Of a stretch of 6,058 bases of DNA, positions 5,060 through 6,058 are shown piece after piece. The stretch is from Sulfurovum sp. GTDB taxonomy: Bacteria; Campylobacterota; Campylobacteria; Campylobacterales; Sulfurovaceae. The translations under genes were made by a program, and so were the position numbers. The stretch is taken from NCBI GenBank assembly GCA_003978375.1, contig QNZW01000023.1:1-6058 (forward strand), given 5' to 3'. The first letter of the stretch is position 1; each line of letters opens with the position of its first letter. The notes below the pieces were generated by a model. It was not told the origin of the DNA. It ran no database searches and saw only the letters and a program-made list of their open reading frames with translations.

Positions 5060-6058
5060 TTAGAGTTGTGGTCCTGCTGATGAAAAATCAAATTCTCCAC
5101 CATTATCGTCATAACGATGAAAATTATGCTGAAACATACCTGCAAGTTTTTCAAGCATATTGTCATAGGCTTCTTTGTCTTCCCATGTTTCTCTTGGGTT
5201 AAGGACTTTTGTGTCTTTGATTCCATCAAGTGTTTTTGGAATTTTTAAGTTAAAAAGAGGAAGTGTATCAAATTCTGCATTATTAATAGAACCATTTAAA
5301 ATACCATCTATACATGCTCTTGTATCTTTGATGCTCATACGTTTTCCTACACCATAAGGTCCACCTGTCCATCCTGTATTGACCAAATAAACATTTACAT
5401 TGTGTTTGTCTATTTTTTCTCCAAGAAGTTTAGCATATACCGTTGGGTGTAAGGGCAAAAATGCTTCTCCAAAACATGCCGAAAAAGTAGCCACTGGTTC
5501 TGTGATACCTCGCTCTGTACCTGCTACTTTTGCTGTGTACCCTGAAAGGAAATAGTACATTGCTTGTTCTTTGCTCAGCTTACTCACAGGAGGTAATACA
5601 CCAAAAGCATCTGCTGAGAGAAAAATAATATTGTTAGGATGCCCTGCTTGTAAATTGTCTTTGTGATTTTCAATATGTTCTATAGGGTAAGATACACGAG
5701 TATTTTCAGTTTTAGATCCATCGGTGTAGTCTACTTTTCCCGTTTCATTTGCAACAACATTTTCTAACAGTGCATCCTTGACAATAGCCCCAAAAATTTC
5801 AGGTTCAGATTTTTCATCTAGGTTGATTACTTTTGCATAACATCCACCTTCAAAATTAAAGACACCATGCTCATCCCAACCATGCTCATCATCACCAATA
5901 AGTGCACGTTTTGGATCGGTAGACAAAGTGGTTTTTCCTGTGCCTGAAAGACCAAAGAAAAGACATACATCATCCTCTTCTCCTACATTGGCAGAACAAT
6001 GCATAGAGAGTTTTCCTTCAAGTGGCAACCAGTAGTTCATCATAGAAAAAATACCTTT
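5060..6058 (-). CDS. pckA: Phosphoenolpyruvate carboxykinase (ATP), 5' part outside window
   Basis: PckA catalyses oxaloacetate + ATP to phosphoenolpyruvate + ADP + CO2, the entry step of gluconeogenesis, in the cytosol. The frame stays open to the window edge, beginning [15 protein letters not shown], a stretch well known from ATP-type PckA; the ATG at 6043 is internal. The window holds 332 residues, so roughly 210 N-terminal residues are missing if the length is typical (about 530-540). Visible motifs, numbered from the edge, are the PckA P-loop [11 protein letters not shown] (36-46), the kinase-2 metal-binding segment LIGDDEHGW (about 53-61), and [15 protein letters not shown] with its active-site basic residues (about 227-241). 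The C-terminus is complete, ending SSAGPQL. No frameshift or odd residue is seen in the visible part. It probably forms a single-gene unit, given the hairpin after it and the separate promoter of the next gene. Confidence 0.97.
   Translation of the reverse strand, partial: KGIFSMMNYWLPLEGKLSMHCSANVGEEDDVCLFFGLSGTGKTTLSTDPKRALIGDDEHGWDEHGVFNFEGGCYAKVINLDEKSEPEIFGAIVKDALLENVVANETGKVDYTDGSKTENTRVSYPIEHIENHKDNLQAGHPNNIIFLSADAFGVLPPVSKLSKEQAMYYFLSGYTAKVAGTERGITEPVATFSACFGEAFLPLHPTVYAKLLGEKIDKHNVNVYLVNTGWTGGPYGVGKRMSIKDTRACIDGILNGSINNAEFDTLPLFNLKIPKTLDGIKDTKVLNPRETWEDKEAYDNMLEKLAGMFQHNFHRYDDNGGEFDFSSAGPQL

Noticed and set aside
5011..5357. Small ORFs on both strands at the pckA 3' end
   Set aside because: They overlap the well-conserved C-terminus of pckA in other frames and have no family features.
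6041..6043. ATG as the start of pckA
   Set aside because: The frame continues to the window edge with residues KGIFS that belong to the conserved interior of ATP-type PckA.

Overview
The window looks like a chromosomal segment of a free-living Campylobacterota (epsilonproteobacterial) species, in the Sulfurovum / Sulfurimonas / Arcobacter range. This is inferred from the AT-rich composition, the short TATAAT-type promoters that mostly lack a -35 box, the MgtE and PckA protein sequences, and the outer-membrane barrel with a proline-rich N-terminus. The species cannot be fixed from the sequence alone. I see no rRNA, tRNA, CRISPR array or insertion sequence.

Left part (1-1079, + strand): the 3' end of a small cysteine-rich lipoprotein gene, then a 174-bp spacer with an AT-rich hairpin. 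A near-perfect extended -10 promoter follows and drives a tight two-gene operon of DUF4160 and DUF2442, a pair often found together and resembling a toxin-antitoxin type module. Between this operon and the next block (1080-1311), a 58-codon open stretch on the - strand looks like the tail of a decayed gene, and a hairpin probably ends the next operon. This left part has the character of an accessory region.

Right part (1312-6058, all - strand, so read from right to left): the 3' two-thirds of pckA (ATP-type phosphoenolpyruvate carboxykinase, gluconeogenesis) with a probable terminator. Next is a small outer-membrane beta-barrel gene with its own promoter and a strong terminator, then a 62-aa DUF2892 membrane protein with four cysteines and a possible leader peptide, then its terminator. 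Last is an apparent operon of mgtE (Mg2+ channel/importer) followed 18 bp later by a short CNNM/CorB-like (DUF21 + CBS pair) protein that lacks the usual C-terminal CorC/HlyC domain. The mgtE-CNNM pair puts two unrelated Mg2+-linked membrane protein families under one promoter and suggests shared control of Mg2+ homeostasis.

No clearly new multi-gene system is visible. The best leads are the mgtE-CNNM operon, the DUF4160-DUF2442 operon with an inverted repeat over its promoter, the inverted repeats over the barrel and DUF2892 promoters, the short overlapping ORF before DUF2892, and the gene remnant at 1076-1252.
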